Origin: Methanocella sp.
GTDB lineage: Archaea > Halobacteriota > Methanocellia > Methanocellales > Methanocellaceae
Assembly: GCF_035506375.1 (NCBI RefSeq)
Contig: NZ_DATJPM010000098.1
Location: 1 to 64,000 of the forward strand
Direction: 5' to 3'
DNA length: 64,000 nucleotides
Within the stretch, counting starts at the first letter, position 1, and every line of letters begins with the position of its first letter. The notes under the pieces are model-generated. The model saw only the letters and a list, made by a program, of their open reading frames with translations. It made no database searches and was not told the origin of the DNA. The position numbers were made by a program, and so were the translations under genes. Positions 51,437 through 60,927 of this stretch are shown here, piece after piece.

Positions 51437-52645
51437 CTATCTTGGCTCTCCGATGTACTTTAATAGATAGTTCAGCGGGTTCTTCGATAAAAACTCTATT
51501 TTGGGACTGGGCTCGACTCCCTGTCCGGCGAAGATGTACACGTCAATGCCCCTGGTGAGGGACAGCAATCGGTCGATGGATCTCACGTTGCCATGCCGGA
51601 GCGGCTTTCCTATCACTATCTTGGTAATGTTGTTCTCGCTGGCGTACTTAGCGATCTCTTTTGAAATATCGTCCCCCTGGACGTTGACGATCTTTATCTG
51701 GAGCCGCTCTGCGGCGTCCGTGGCGTCCTTAAGCCATTTCTTTTCCTCGGCCGTGAACTGCTTATCCTGGTCACTCTCTACGTGGATCGCGATGAGCTCG
51801 GCAGCTAGCTCGCTGGACAATACGAAAGCCGATCGGATGATCTGTTGGGCGTATGGGCTCGCGTGCAGGCCGACGAGCACCCTTTCTGAAGCGTACCAGG
51901 GGCCGGAAACGTCGTGCTCTTTAAGGTACTTGAACATCTGCTTATCGATCCGGAAGGCGACCTGCCGAAGTGCAAGCTGGCGGAGTCCCAGAAGGTTGCG
52001 GGGGCCGAAAAACTGGTTTATGGCCTCCCGGGCCATGTCATGGGTGTAGACCTTGCCCTCCTTGAGGCGCTTAAGCAAGTCCGGGATGGGCAGGTCGATG
52101 AGCTTGACCTCGTCCGATCCCTGGAATATCGGGTCGGGGATGGTCTCCCTTACACGGATGCCGGTGATCTTGTAGATGATGTCATTCAGGCTTTCGAGGT
52201 GCTGGACGTTGAACGTCGTCCAGACGTTGATGCCCGCGTCGAGGATGTCGCGGGTGTCCTGGTATCTTTTCGCGTGTTTCATGCCGGGCGGGTTCGTATG
52301 CGCAAGCTCGTCCACGATGGCGACCTCGGGCTTTCTGGCCAGGATACCTTCCACGTTCAGCTCGGGCGACTTGATGCCCTTATAGTCTGTTGTGATGAGC
52401 GGTATCGTCTCGATTCCCTCGGCGAGGGACTCCGTCTCTTTCCGGCCGTGGGTCTGCAAGTAGCCTATAACGATATCCCGTCCCTCCTGTTTTCCCTGGC
52501 GGGCGTCGGTCAGCATCGAATAGGTCTTCCCAACGCCGGGGGCGTAGCCGAAATAAACCGTGAGCTTACCCTTATGGTCATCGGATTCTTCCACTTTGAT
52601 CAGCTTAAGAAGCTTCTCGGGATCGGGCCTTTTATATTCTTCCAT
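51437..52645 (-). CDS. KdpD-type sensor domain protein without kinase
   Basis: A 402-residue protein consisting of the N-terminal half of KdpD: the KdpD nucleotide-binding region with Walker A (YFGYAPGVGKTYSML), a Walker B-like VAIVDELAHTNPPG, and a following universal-stress (Usp) domain (VGLHASPYAQQIIRSAF, IVIGKPLRHGN). It has no histidine-kinase or transmembrane part. In related bacterial KdpD the Usp domain binds c-di-AMP. Here it may bind nucleotide and act on KdpFABC directly or in another way. It is the last gene of the kdp operon, 55 bases after kdpC. Confidence 0.83.
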   Translation of the reverse strand: MEEYKRPDPEKLLKLIKVEESDDHKGKLTVYFGYAPGVGKTYSMLTDARQGKQEGRDIVIGYLQTHGRKETESLAEGIETIPLITTDYKGIKSPELNVEGILARKPEVAIVDELAHTNPPGMKHAKRYQDTRDILDAGINVWTTFNVQHLESLNDIIYKITGIRVRETIPDPIFQGSDEVKLIDLPIPDLLKRLKEGKVYTHDMAREAINQFFGPRNLLGLRQLALRQVAFRIDKQMFKYLKEHDVSGPWYASERVLVGLHASPYAQQIIRSAFVLSSELAAELIAIHVESDQDKQFTAEEKKWLKDATDAAERLQIKIVNVQGDDISKEIAKYASENNITKIVIGKPLRHGNVRSIDRLLSLTRGIDVYIFAGQGVEPSPKIEFLSKNPLNYLLKYIGEPR

Positions 52646-52700
52646 GTTCCTCTTTGCCAGTAAAATGGATAACGGGGATATTAAAATGTTTGGATAAGCC

Positions 52701-53279
52701 CTATTTGAGAGCGTCGAGGGCCATGTTAAGTTGCACGACGTTCACGATACTCTCGCCCGGAGTGCCGACCAGCGGCCCCTCCACGTTATCCATGACGAGC
52801 TTTTCCACCGTCGAGTTATCCAGGCCGCGGGCCTTTGCGACCACTGGCACCTGGAACAGCGCTGCTTCGAGGCTTATGTGGGGGTCGAGGCCGCTTGCCG
52901 AACCTTCCACCAGGTCCGAGGGCACGGTGGATGCGCCTGTCCGGTTTTTCCAGAATGCCGTGCGATTCGAAACGTCACTGATCAGGTGCTTATTCGTGGG
53001 GCCGTAATTCGAGCCGCCCGAGGCCAGCGAATTGTAAGGGAACGAAACCGTATAGGACGGCCGCGACTGGAAGTATCGGGGGTCCGAGAATGGCTGCCCT
53101 ATGAGTGTTGACCCGACTACAGTACTATTGTTATAGATCAGGCTTCCGTTCGCCTGGGCCGGGAACGCGACCTGGCCAATGATGTAGACGACGGCCGGAT
53201 ACACGAAACCCGTAAGGATGAATAAGGCCGCGAATATGACGACCAGGGGCTTTATTTGTGCCAGTATATCTTTTATCAT
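52701..53279 (-). CDS. kdpC: KdpC subunit of K+-transporting ATPase
   Basis: A 192-residue accessory subunit with one N-terminal membrane helix (PLVVIFAALFILTGFVYPAVVYIIG). The family blocks LIGQPFSDPRYFQSRPS and SGLDPHISLEAALFQVP are present. The ATG at 53279 is preferred to 53297 because GGAGG lies 8 bases before it, inside the end of kdpB. The start overlaps kdpB's 3' region, so expression is coupled. It stabilises the Kdp complex and aids ATP binding. Confidence 0.92.
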   Translation of the reverse strand: MIKDILAQIKPLVVIFAALFILTGFVYPAVVYIIGQVAFPAQANGSLIYNNSTVVGSTLIGQPFSDPRYFQSRPSYTVSFPYNSLASGGSNYGPTNKHLISDVSNRTAFWKNRTGASTVPSDLVEGSASGLDPHISLEAALFQVPVVAKARGLDNSTVEKLVMDNVEGPLVGTPGESIVNVVQLNMALDALK

Positions 53280-53293
53280 CGTCTCTTCCTCCC

Positions 53294-55333
53294 TCACATG
53301 AATAACCCGATGAGCAGGTCGATCAGCTTGATTCCGATGAACGGTGCGATGATGCCGCCGACACCATAGATGAGCAGATTGTACACGAAAAGTTTTTCCG
53401 TGGACATCGGCTTGAACTTGATGCCCCTTAAGGCCAGCGGGATGAGCAGCACGATGATGATCGCGTTGAAGATGACCGCTGATAGTACCGCGCTCTGGGC
53501 CGAGTGCAGGCCCATGATATTCAGCACGCCGAGCTGGGGATACACCGTATACAATGCTGCCGGAATGATGGCGAAGTATTTGGCGATATCGTTGGCGATG
53601 CTGAACGTGGTCAGCGCGCCCCTCGTAATCAGGATCTCCTTGCCGATGCGCACGATGTCCACGAGCTTCGACGGGTCGTTGTCCAGGTCTACCATGTTGG
53701 CGGCCTCGCGGGCCACCTGCGTGCCCGCGCTCATGGCCACCGCCACGTCCGCCTGCGCCAGCGCCGGAGCGTCGTTCGTGCCATCGCCCGTCATGGCGAC
53801 CATAAGCCCGTCCTTCTGCTGTTCCCTCACGATCCTCAGCTTGTCCTCGGGCTTTGCCTGGGCGACGAACTCATCCACGCCCGCCTCTTTGGCAATATGC
53901 GCGGCCGTCAGCGGGTTATCGCCTGTAATAATGATCGTCTTGATGCCCATCTCCCTGATGCGGGCGATCTTCTCCTTGATGCCGTCCTTGAGCACGTCCT
54001 TGAGGTGTATAACGCCCAGCACGTCGTTATTGCGGCACACCAGCAGGGGCGTACCGCCGGTCTCGGCGATATTAGCCACCAGTTCGTTAATGTCGTCATG
54101 GACATGGCCGCCATTGGTTTTTGCATATTCGAGGATAGCGTCTGGAGCACCTTTACGGTAGGATATGCCATTCTCATCCACTCCGCTCATGCGCGTGCGC
54201 GGAGAGAACTGGATGAATCTGGCATCCGGCGATAGCGGGACACGCTGGATACCGTATTTCTTTATTGCAAGGTCCTCGGTGCTTTTGCCTTCCGGCGTCT
54301 CGTCGTTAAGCGAGGACATCAGGGCCGCCTCGGCGACCTCATTTTCGCTGTGCCCGTTGACAGGGATGAACTCGACGGCCTGTCGATTACCATGGGTGAT
54401 AGTCCCGGTCTTGTCCAGCATGATGGCGGTAATGTCCCCTGCCGCCTCCACCGCCCTCCCCGAGAGGGCGATCACGTTCTTGCGGAACAGCCGATCCATG
54501 CCCGCGATGCCTATTGCAGGCAGTAACGCGGCGATAGTCGTGGGTGCCAGGCACACGAAAAGCGATACCAGTACAACGATACCTACCGGTGTACCATTCC
54601 CCACCTGGCCAACGCTAAAGACGGACAATGCCCAGAAGTTTATGACGACGAAGATAAATATCGCCGTCAGCGAGATCAGGAGTATGTCCAGCGCCACCTC
54701 GTTTGGCGTCTTCGGGCGCTTGGCCGCCTCGATCATCCCGATCATCTTATCGATGAACCCCTCGCCGGGGGACACTGTCGTCTGTACGATAATTTTATTC
54801 GATACGACCTTGGTTCCGGCGACTACGCCAGCCCGGTCGCCGCCGGATTCCCGTATGACTGGCGCCGACTCGCCAGTGACCGCCGATTCGTTCACGACGG
54901 CCGCTCCGGCCACGACCTCCCCATCCGATGGGATGATATCGTTGGTATCCACGAGGACCAGGTCGTCTTTCTTTAACGCCGAGGCGGGGACGGTCTCATA
55001 TTCGGCGTCGAAGCTTGGCGTCTTCACCCGCTTCGCCATCACGTGCTCCCGCATCTTCCTGAGCTCGTCCGCCCGGGCCCGGCCCCGTATCTCGGCCAGT
55101 GCTTCGGAGAACGTCGCGAAAACGACGGTGAGCCAGAGCCAGATCGATATGAGCACGGGGAAGAGGACGTCACCTCCTGTTGCCAACGCGTAAAATGCGT
55201 TCAACGTCGTTATGATGCTGCCGATCTCGACGCTGAACATGACCGGGTTCTTCCACAATGTGCGGGGGTCCAGTTTCGTTATGGAGTTGGCCAGCGCTTC
55301 CAGCATTATTTTCGGCTCAAAGATGCTTTCCAT
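53294..55333 (-). CDS. kdpB: KdpB subunit, K+-transporting P-type ATPase
   Basis: A 679-residue P1-type ATPase that powers high-affinity K+ uptake with KdpA. It has TGES (actuator), the phosphorylation motif DKTGT in IMLDKTGTITHGN, FSPRTRMSGVDENG in the nucleotide domain, and TGDGTNDAPALAQADV in the hinge. The membrane helices are typical. It overlaps kdpA by one base (TAATG). The operon has no kdpF that I can see, though such small genes are easily missed. Confidence 0.95.
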   Translation of the reverse strand: MESIFEPKIMLEALANSITKLDPRTLWKNPVMFSVEIGSIITTLNAFYALATGGDVLFPVLISIWLWLTVVFATFSEALAEIRGRARADELRKMREHVMAKRVKTPSFDAEYETVPASALKKDDLVLVDTNDIIPSDGEVVAGAAVVNESAVTGESAPVIRESGGDRAGVVAGTKVVSNKIIVQTTVSPGEGFIDKMIGMIEAAKRPKTPNEVALDILLISLTAIFIFVVINFWALSVFSVGQVGNGTPVGIVVLVSLFVCLAPTTIAALLPAIGIAGMDRLFRKNVIALSGRAVEAAGDITAIMLDKTGTITHGNRQAVEFIPVNGHSENEVAEAALMSSLNDETPEGKSTEDLAIKKYGIQRVPLSPDARFIQFSPRTRMSGVDENGISYRKGAPDAILEYAKTNGGHVHDDINELVANIAETGGTPLLVCRNNDVLGVIHLKDVLKDGIKEKIARIREMGIKTIIITGDNPLTAAHIAKEAGVDEFVAQAKPEDKLRIVREQQKDGLMVAMTGDGTNDAPALAQADVAVAMSAGTQVAREAANMVDLDNDPSKLVDIVRIGKEILITRGALTTFSIANDIAKYFAIIPAALYTVYPQLGVLNIMGLHSAQSAVLSAVIFNAIIIVLLIPLALRGIKFKPMSTEKLFVYNLLIYGVGGIIAPFIGIKLIDLLIGLFM

Positions 55334-57057
55334 TAGAACGTCACCCCCTGCGTCATGAGCAGGTGTTCGATGAATGGCCCCAACGCATAAACGGGGAAGA
55401 ATGTCAGAGCCCCGATGACGATGATGATGAAGAACAGCCAGAGTATGAACGGCAGACGATGCGTGGGCAATGTCTCTGCGATGGTCCGGAAATGCTTTTT
55501 ACTGGCCATGGAGCCGGCGATCATGAGCGCCGCCACTGCAGGGGCGAACCTGCCGACGAGCATCGCCAGGGCGCCCAGAATATTATAGAACATTGTATTG
55601 CCGCTCAACCCTGCAAAGGCGCTGCCGTTATTGTTCGCCTGCGAGAGGAACGCGTAGAATATCTCCGTCAATCCGTGCGGGCCGCTGTTGGCTATCTGCG
55701 ATACTCCGTACGGCAACAGGTAGGCGAAGGTGGACAATAATAGGGCCATCAGGCCGGATACGAGCACGATCATCGCGGCCCCGCCCATTTCCGTCTGCTC
55801 GATCTTTTTGCCCAGGTACTCGGGTGTTCGGCCGATCATGAGGCCTGCCACGAAGACGGCTATGATGACGTAGGCCAGTAGCGTATACAGTCCTGAGCCT
55901 ACGCCGCCGGGAACGACCTCACCGAGCGAGATCAGGAATAGCGCCACTCCGCCCCCGAGTGGCGTGAGAGAGTCGTGCATCGTGTTGACGGCGCCGCACG
56001 AAGTGCCGGTCGTCGACGTGGCGAATAGGGCTGACTGGATGATCCCGAACCGTACCTCCTTGCCTTCCATGTACGGGCCGCTGACGCCCAGGCCGTTCAC
56101 GATGGGATTACCATTTAGCTCAGCCGCGTACATGGCGCCGAGACTGATAAGGAATATGGAGATTATCGTCACGTATAGGGCCCACCCCTGGCGGGTATCC
56201 CGCACCATATAGCCGAACGTGTAGGTTAATGCCAGGGAAATGAGAAGGAGGAAGAATATCTCTAATATATCAGTCAACGTCGAGGGATTTTCAAACGGGT
56301 GCGCGGAGTTGGTGTTCATGAACCCCCCGCCGTTTGTCCCGAATTCCTTAATAGATTCCTGCGAAGCAACCGGGCCCATGGGCAGCGTCTGGCCAGTGAT
56401 GGCAGTCCCATCGGGCGCCACATAGGGAGTGACCAGCGTCGTATTCACGTCCGGGTTAAAGTTCATGATGACGCCCTGCGACATCAGGGCAATTGCCAGG
56501 ACGAGGGATACGGGCAGCAATATATAGAGCGTACACCGGACCATGTCCACCCAGAAGTTGCCAATTACCTTGACTTCCCGGCGAACGATTCCCCGGATAA
56601 AGGCGATGGCGACGCAGATGCCGGTGGCGGCCGACACGAAGTTCTGGACCGTCAGGCCCGCCATCTGCGTGAAGTAGCTGGCCGCGGATTCGCCCGAATA
56701 GTTCTGCCAGTTCGTATTCGTCATGAAGCTGATCGCCGAATTGAGCGCCAGGTCCGGGGCGAAGCCCGGAAGGTGCTGGGGATTCAGCGGAAGCCGGTCC
56801 TGGAAGACCAGGATCAAGAACAGGATTATAAAGCCCAGGAGATTGAATAGTATAACTGCCAGGGCGTACTGTTTCCAGCCCATCTCCTCGCCGTCTTTTA
56901 TGCCCGCCGCCCGGTAGATACTATTTTCCAGCGGCTTAAGTAGTCGGATATCTCCCTGGAAGACCCTGGCTATATATAGCCCAACCGGCTTTACCAATAA
57001 CGTTAAAGCCGCTAGAAATACTATAACGAGTAAAATATCAACGAAAAGATCGACCAT
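55333..57057 (-). CDS. kdpA: KdpA subunit, K+ channel-like
   Basis: A 574-residue membrane protein that forms the K+ pathway. Four selectivity-filter segments can be seen: SFMTNTNWQ, EFGTNGGGFMN, TSTTGTSCGAVN and NNNGSAFAG. It starts with the usual VDLFVDILLVIVFLAALT helix. It is the first gene of kdpABC(D). A small inverted repeat, ATAACTA to TAGTTAT, lies at 57073-57099, upstream of the start, and may be a promoter element. Confidence 0.95.
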   Translation of the reverse strand: MVDLFVDILLVIVFLAALTLLVKPVGLYIARVFQGDIRLLKPLENSIYRAAGIKDGEEMGWKQYALAVILFNLLGFIILFLILVFQDRLPLNPQHLPGFAPDLALNSAISFMTNTNWQNYSGESAASYFTQMAGLTVQNFVSAATGICVAIAFIRGIVRREVKVIGNFWVDMVRCTLYILLPVSLVLAIALMSQGVIMNFNPDVNTTLVTPYVAPDGTAITGQTLPMGPVASQESIKEFGTNGGGFMNTNSAHPFENPSTLTDILEIFFLLLISLALTYTFGYMVRDTRQGWALYVTIISIFLISLGAMYAAELNGNPIVNGLGVSGPYMEGKEVRFGIIQSALFATSTTGTSCGAVNTMHDSLTPLGGGVALFLISLGEVVPGGVGSGLYTLLAYVIIAVFVAGLMIGRTPEYLGKKIEQTEMGGAAMIVLVSGLMALLLSTFAYLLPYGVSQIANSGPHGLTEIFYAFLSQANNNGSAFAGLSGNTMFYNILGALAMLVGRFAPAVAALMIAGSMASKKHFRTIAETLPTHRLPFILWLFFIIIVIGALTFFPVYALGPFIEHLLMTQGVTF

Positions 57058-57722
57058 TCTATTTACCTGCCAATAACTAGATAAAAATTAATAGTTATGA
57101 CGTCGCACCTCGACTTTTTCTACACAATTACTCTAGTTCTATGATAATAATTTTTCCATCATCGTCGTCCTGCTAGCGCCCAAGGCGATGAGCCCGCATT
57201 GCAACGTTTCCTCATTTCAAGCACCGCATCCCCAATGTTACGGGCAATGGCGATGCTCGCCAGGGAATTCACGTTGCGCCTCCGAGCGAAACGCGTACCA
57301 GTATTCCTATGACCATGCTGCTTCTATAAAAGACCTATTTGAAGATTTTGGCCGGACATATACTACCTGTATATTAACGTTTCTATTGTGGTAATTCATT
57401 AAATTTATGATTATACGGCTAAGGCTATTGGATATTTATATAATAATATTGACTATATATAATAATATGTTTAAAATTTTATTTATATGTAAGTGCCGCT
57501 TCTCTTCGACGTCGCGCTGAGCTTATACGCGAGCTTTGGGGTCACGATTTCAACGTGATGCTCGAGACCGGGAAAAAGAGCGCGACGTTCTCAATATGAA
57601 GGCCTATAAAGAGGAAAAATGCAGGCACGATACCCGTTCAGGCTAATTATAATCGCCAACGGTTTTAAACATAAATTGTATACTCTTATAGGGGATGGGC
57701 GACGAAAAGAAAGCTCCTGATC
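57058..57722. other. 665-base region without a supported gene
   Basis: It contains the kdp promoter area (57058-57130), an AT-rich tract with many TATA-like runs (57400-57490), and a stretch at about 57500-57595 that reads RRRAELIRELWGHDFNVMLE without a start codon, ending in a stop. That peptide looks like the tail of a decayed gene, but I cannot name it. The frame at 57188-57394 does not look coding. Confidence 0.35.
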
Positions 57723-57914
57723 ATGCTCATTGCATTGGTGATCGTCCTCGGGCTGTTGTTAGTGGCCTCCAGCGCGGGCTCCCTGCCGGACCTGAAGCAG
57801 AAGAAAAAGCCCTCGCCAAAGCCATCGGTATCCATCGACCCGTACCAGATACCGCTGCCTCAGATGGGCCATAGCGTGCGGATCGCTATGCGACTGCCTT
57901 CCAGGGTAAAGTGA
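57723..57914 (+). pseudogene. N-terminal piece of a split metalloprotease-like gene
   Basis: A 63-residue frame with a signal-like segment (MLIALVIVLGLLLVASSAG), then a Lys/Pro-rich linker (KQKKKPSPKPSVSIDPYQIP). The stop lies in the middle of what would be one protein. The other frame, entering at about 57875, reads RADRYATAFQGKVTMFLSD, which fits as a continuation. The overlap GTGA with the next frame also allows coupled translation. I regard it as the signal-peptide part of the gene at 57911, broken by a frameshift. Confidence 0.5.
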
Positions 57915-58657
57915 CCATGTTCCTGTCCGACCTTCTGAACGCGACTAAAAAGCGGATAGTATCGCCGTCCCGATGGCACGTCCTTTGCCTGGCATTCCAC
58001 AGCATCGACGTGAGATTTAAGGGCTCCATCGGGCGTTTTCAGTACCAGATGAGGCATGAGGAAGTACGGGCGGCCGAATGGTCCCTGGGCCATTTTCCAT
58101 TACTGGCAAGGGAGTGCTCCTGCGGCCTCGTTGAAGTGGCGTATGATATTCTGCACATATCCCGACCACTGTCAAGCCTAACAAATATGGGCGGCCCTAA
58201 ATACTGGCCTTCGCCCGACGATGTTCGTCCTGAATTATTAGAGCATGCTCCGGATTATGATTCCGTCTTCGTATTCTGGCCCAGGAACGACCTGGAACGC
58301 GGATGCACGATACCATCGGGCGGCTGGGGGCTCGCCATAGGCCCGGGTAACATACCAGGAGGCGGCACCTATTGCAGCGTCGCCAGCGCGGCCGATGCCG
58401 ACTGGAACGTACCCTGCGTTGGCGAGGTCTGGCTGCACGAATGGCTTCACGGGGTCTGCGACTTTTACGAGAGCAAGGGCTTTCCGATGCCTGCCTCTAA
58501 TGCAGACGGCGGCGGTTCTCACGGTTACGCACGGTCGCCGGTGACCGGGTGGTGCCGCTATTACCGCGACCTCATGACCGGCCGGGTACGCGAGAATGGG
58601 CGCTCGTTGGGCATTACGCCCGAAGCCTGGCTCGGCGGGACGATAAGATCAAAATAA
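57911..58657 (+). CDS. metalloprotease-like secreted protein (frameshifted N-terminus)
   Basis: A 248-residue frame containing HEWLH near residue 177, the HExxH signature of zinc peptidases, followed by D/E-rich and GGGSHGY segments that may hold further ligands. It has 7-8 Cys, so it may have extracellular disulfides. Without the upstream frame it lacks a signal peptide, so the intact gene probably began near 57723. It starts with GTG overlapping the stop of the preceding frame. A plant- or fungus-like metallopeptidase family cannot be named. Confidence 0.6.
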   Translation: MTMFLSDLLNATKKRIVSPSRWHVLCLAFHSIDVRFKGSIGRFQYQMRHEEVRAAEWSLGHFPLLARECSCGLVEVAYDILHISRPLSSLTNMGGPKYWPSPDDVRPELLEHAPDYDSVFVFWPRNDLERGCTIPSGGWGLAIGPGNIPGGGTYCSVASAADADWNVPCVGEVWLHEWLHGVCDFYESKGFPMPASNADGGGSHGYARSPVTGWCRYYRDLMTGRVRENGRSLGITPEAWLGGTIRSK

Positions 58658-58740
58658 AAAAAATGATACCATGAAGGCACGCATTAAAAATGAAAATATC
58701 CAATTTAAGTTATGATGTTAGAAAATAAAAAAAGAGATGA

Positions 58741-59850
58741 TCATAGCACCGTCTTCATGATGCCGACAGCTTTTTGCAGATTCGGCATCGACGTCGCATA
58801 GCACAGCCGGATGAAGCCCTTGCCGTTCGCGCCGAAGGCGGTGCCCGGCGTGGTGATGACGCCCTTTTTCAGTAATTCCGCGACCTTCGCCTGCTCGTCG
58901 CCAACGTATGGGAACGCATAGAAGGCGCCCCGGGGCGTGATGCACTCGACGCCCATGGCGTGCAGCTCGCCGACGAGATAGTCTCTCCGGCGCTTGAACT
59001 CGTCCCGCATGAGGGTGACGCAGTTCTGGGGGCCGGTGATGGCGGCCAGCGCCGCCCGCTGGGAAATGGAGCACGCGCACGCCTGCACGTTCTGGTGTAC
59101 CTTGAGCATCTGGTCGATATAATCGAGACCCGCGGCCAGGTAGCCCAGCCTCCAGCCCGTCATGGCGTAAGTCTTCGAGGCCGCGTTGACCGTTATGACG
59201 TTATCCCCGTACCGGGCCGGGCTGTCGTGCACGCCTTCGTAGATAAAGTGCTCGTAGACCTCATCAGATATGACCGTCACGCCCTTATCGAGGGCGATCT
59301 CCACGATGGCCTTGATCTCGTCGGGCGCCTGGACCGCGCCCGTCGGATTCGACGGAGAGTTCAGCACGATGGCTTTGGTCCTGTCATTGATGAACTCTTT
59401 AAGGGTTTCCGGGTCGTAGCGCAGGTTCTCGCCCAGCGGCACCGGGACAGGCTTCGCGTCGGCGATGGTGGTGAGCGCCGAATAGGAGACGAAGCCCGGG
59501 TCGGGGACGAGCACCTCGTCGCCCTTGCCGCATAAAGCTTCAAGCGCGATGTGGAGCGCCTCGCTGGCACCGGACGTGACCATGATCTGGGCGGGCGTAT
59601 AGTCCAGACCGTTCTCGCTCTTGAATTTTCTCGCCAGGGCTTCCCGCAGCTCGGGAATGCCCATGTTGCTGGTATACCCGGTGAAGCCTTCTTCGATGGC
59701 CTTGACGGCTTCGGCCTTAATGTGCTCCGGCGTGTCGAAGTCCGGCTGCCCCAGGCCGAGGTTGATGGCGCCTGGCCCGGCGCCCTCGAACGCCTTGCGG
59801 ATCCCCGAGATGTCGATCCCGGTGACCCTCTTATCGAATTTAACGGTCAT
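58741..59850 (-). CDS. class I/II aminotransferase (aspartate-type)
   Basis: A 369-residue PLP enzyme of fold type I. GLGQPDFDTPEHI opens the enzyme, SASKTYAMTGWRLGYL contains the Lys that binds PLP, and NSPSNPTGAV and the later FRPR-type Arg region (RGAFYAFPYV, GKGFIRLCYA) are present. The ATG at 59850 (frame M-T-V-K-F) follows GAGG by 9 bases and fits better than 59880. It probably transfers amino groups for aspartate or an aromatic amino acid. Substrate cannot be fixed. Confidence 0.88.
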   Translation of the reverse strand: MTVKFDKRVTGIDISGIRKAFEGAGPGAINLGLGQPDFDTPEHIKAEAVKAIEEGFTGYTSNMGIPELREALARKFKSENGLDYTPAQIMVTSGASEALHIALEALCGKGDEVLVPDPGFVSYSALTTIADAKPVPVPLGENLRYDPETLKEFINDRTKAIVLNSPSNPTGAVQAPDEIKAIVEIALDKGVTVISDEVYEHFIYEGVHDSPARYGDNVITVNAASKTYAMTGWRLGYLAAGLDYIDQMLKVHQNVQACACSISQRAALAAITGPQNCVTLMRDEFKRRRDYLVGELHAMGVECITPRGAFYAFPYVGDEQAKVAELLKKGVITTPGTAFGANGKGFIRLCYATSMPNLQKAVGIMKTVL

Positions 59851-60142
59851 TCTATTTGCCTCATTGCGACATTGTATCATTGCTAAACAGTAGCATGCTT
59901 ATGTTTAGCCCAGCGGCAAATATACCTTTCGCCGTGCCCGGGGAAAGGAGATATGCTCGTCTGTATAATTGCCTGAACGTTACGATGGATTATGAAGTTT
60001 CTCCGGCAAAATGTGACTTTAACGACGATGCGCAGGTGCAAAAAGCGATAGTAGACCGACTGGCATCCTGGTCGGATAGGGCAGCGAGGGTGAAAGACCA
60101 CGGCGACACGGAGGCACCACGGACGGCACGGTTTTTTATTCA

Positions 60143-60321
60143 CCACGGCGACACGGCGAACACGGCGCCCTTTTATATCCTGAAGGGGGCTGACGCCGCG
60201 CTGAGCGCTCTTGCTTACCCCCTCGGAGACCCCCTGCTTAATGATATTACCCGGAAACCGTGTCGCCGTGCGTCCGCCGTGCCGATCAATAAAAAACGCC
60301 GTGTTCGCCGTGTCGCCGTGG
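60143..60321. repeat. GC-rich inverted-repeat element
   Basis: 60143-60167 and 60297-60321 are perfect 25-base inverted repeats built from CCACGGCGACACGGCGAA. Other arms in the same block repeat CACGGCGACACGG. The design (tandem short complementary blocks folding into a long hairpin) resembles the AT-richer elements at 72, 13881 and 28436 but with a different sequence. The element ends 2 bases before the flavodoxin stop codon. The rest of the gap at 59851-60142 contains no gene. Confidence 0.65.
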
Positions 60322-60322
60322 T

Positions 60323-60787
60323 TTATGCGGTCTCCATGGCGGCCGGCTGGCTATAGGCTTGCGAGGCGAGCTCTTTGCCGAAATCTATGCAGATGGCCCG
60401 GTTGATCTTACGCCACGGCCCCATCGCGCTATCGAACGACGTTATCCTCACCACAACGCCGTCGCAGGCCTCCCGCAGATAGTCCAGGTATTTGCGCACC
60501 ATGAAGTTCCTCATGCCGAAGATCCCGGCGAAGCAGACCACGAAGATCGCCACCTTCCGGTTGCGCAGGCCTTCACTTTCCAAAAAATGCTTGATGCTGC
60601 ACATCGGGAGGTCGTCATAGATGGGTGTTCCGACTACGATAAGGTCATAATTGAGAGAGGTCACGGCGTCCGGGGCCTTCACGTCGACGGAAGCGCCCCT
60701 GGAGGCGGCCCCATCCTTTATCCACTGGATGATCTCCGACGTACTACCGCCTTTCGTATCATAAACTATTAAGATACGTCCCGTCAT
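60323..60787 (-). CDS. flavodoxin-like protein
   Basis: A 154-residue FMN-binding electron carrier. The phosphate-binding loop is ILIVYDTKGGSTSEIIQW (D-x-x-G-x-S/T), and IVVGTPIYDDLP is the later flavin-contacting loop. The length matches short-chain flavodoxins. It may replace ferredoxin in some conditions. The start ATG is 60787. The neighbouring rbcL is on the same strand, and no close coupling is seen. Confidence 0.85.
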   Translation of the reverse strand: MTGRILIVYDTKGGSTSEIIQWIKDGAASRGASVDVKAPDAVTSLNYDLIVVGTPIYDDLPMCSIKHFLESEGLRNRKVAIFVVCFAGIFGMRNFMVRKYLDYLREACDGVVVRITSFDSAMGPWRKINRAICIDFGKELASQAYSQPAAMETA

Positions 60788-60927
60788 ACCCCATTCAACT
60801 CCAAATCATCTCTAATTACGACTATATTTAAGAATATTATATTCGGTTTCGTTTAATATGACGATAAAATACGTAAATTTATTGGTAAGGGGTACTTTTC
60901 GGGATAAAATAGTAAAGAATAAAATAG

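Noticed and set aside
57188..57394. 68-residue open frame upstream of the split protease
   Set aside because: No SD, no domain, odd composition (many His, Tyr and Cys), and it lies in an AT-rich region with no partner.
57695..57874. Alternative frame starting at ATG 57695
   Set aside because: It gives no signal-like or domain-like peptide, and ends at 57872-57874. The frame at 57723 has a signal segment.
59856..60356. 166-residue open frame crossing the GC-rich repeat
   Set aside because: Its sequence is largely the inverted repeat in translation, and it overlaps the flavodoxin gene on the other strand.
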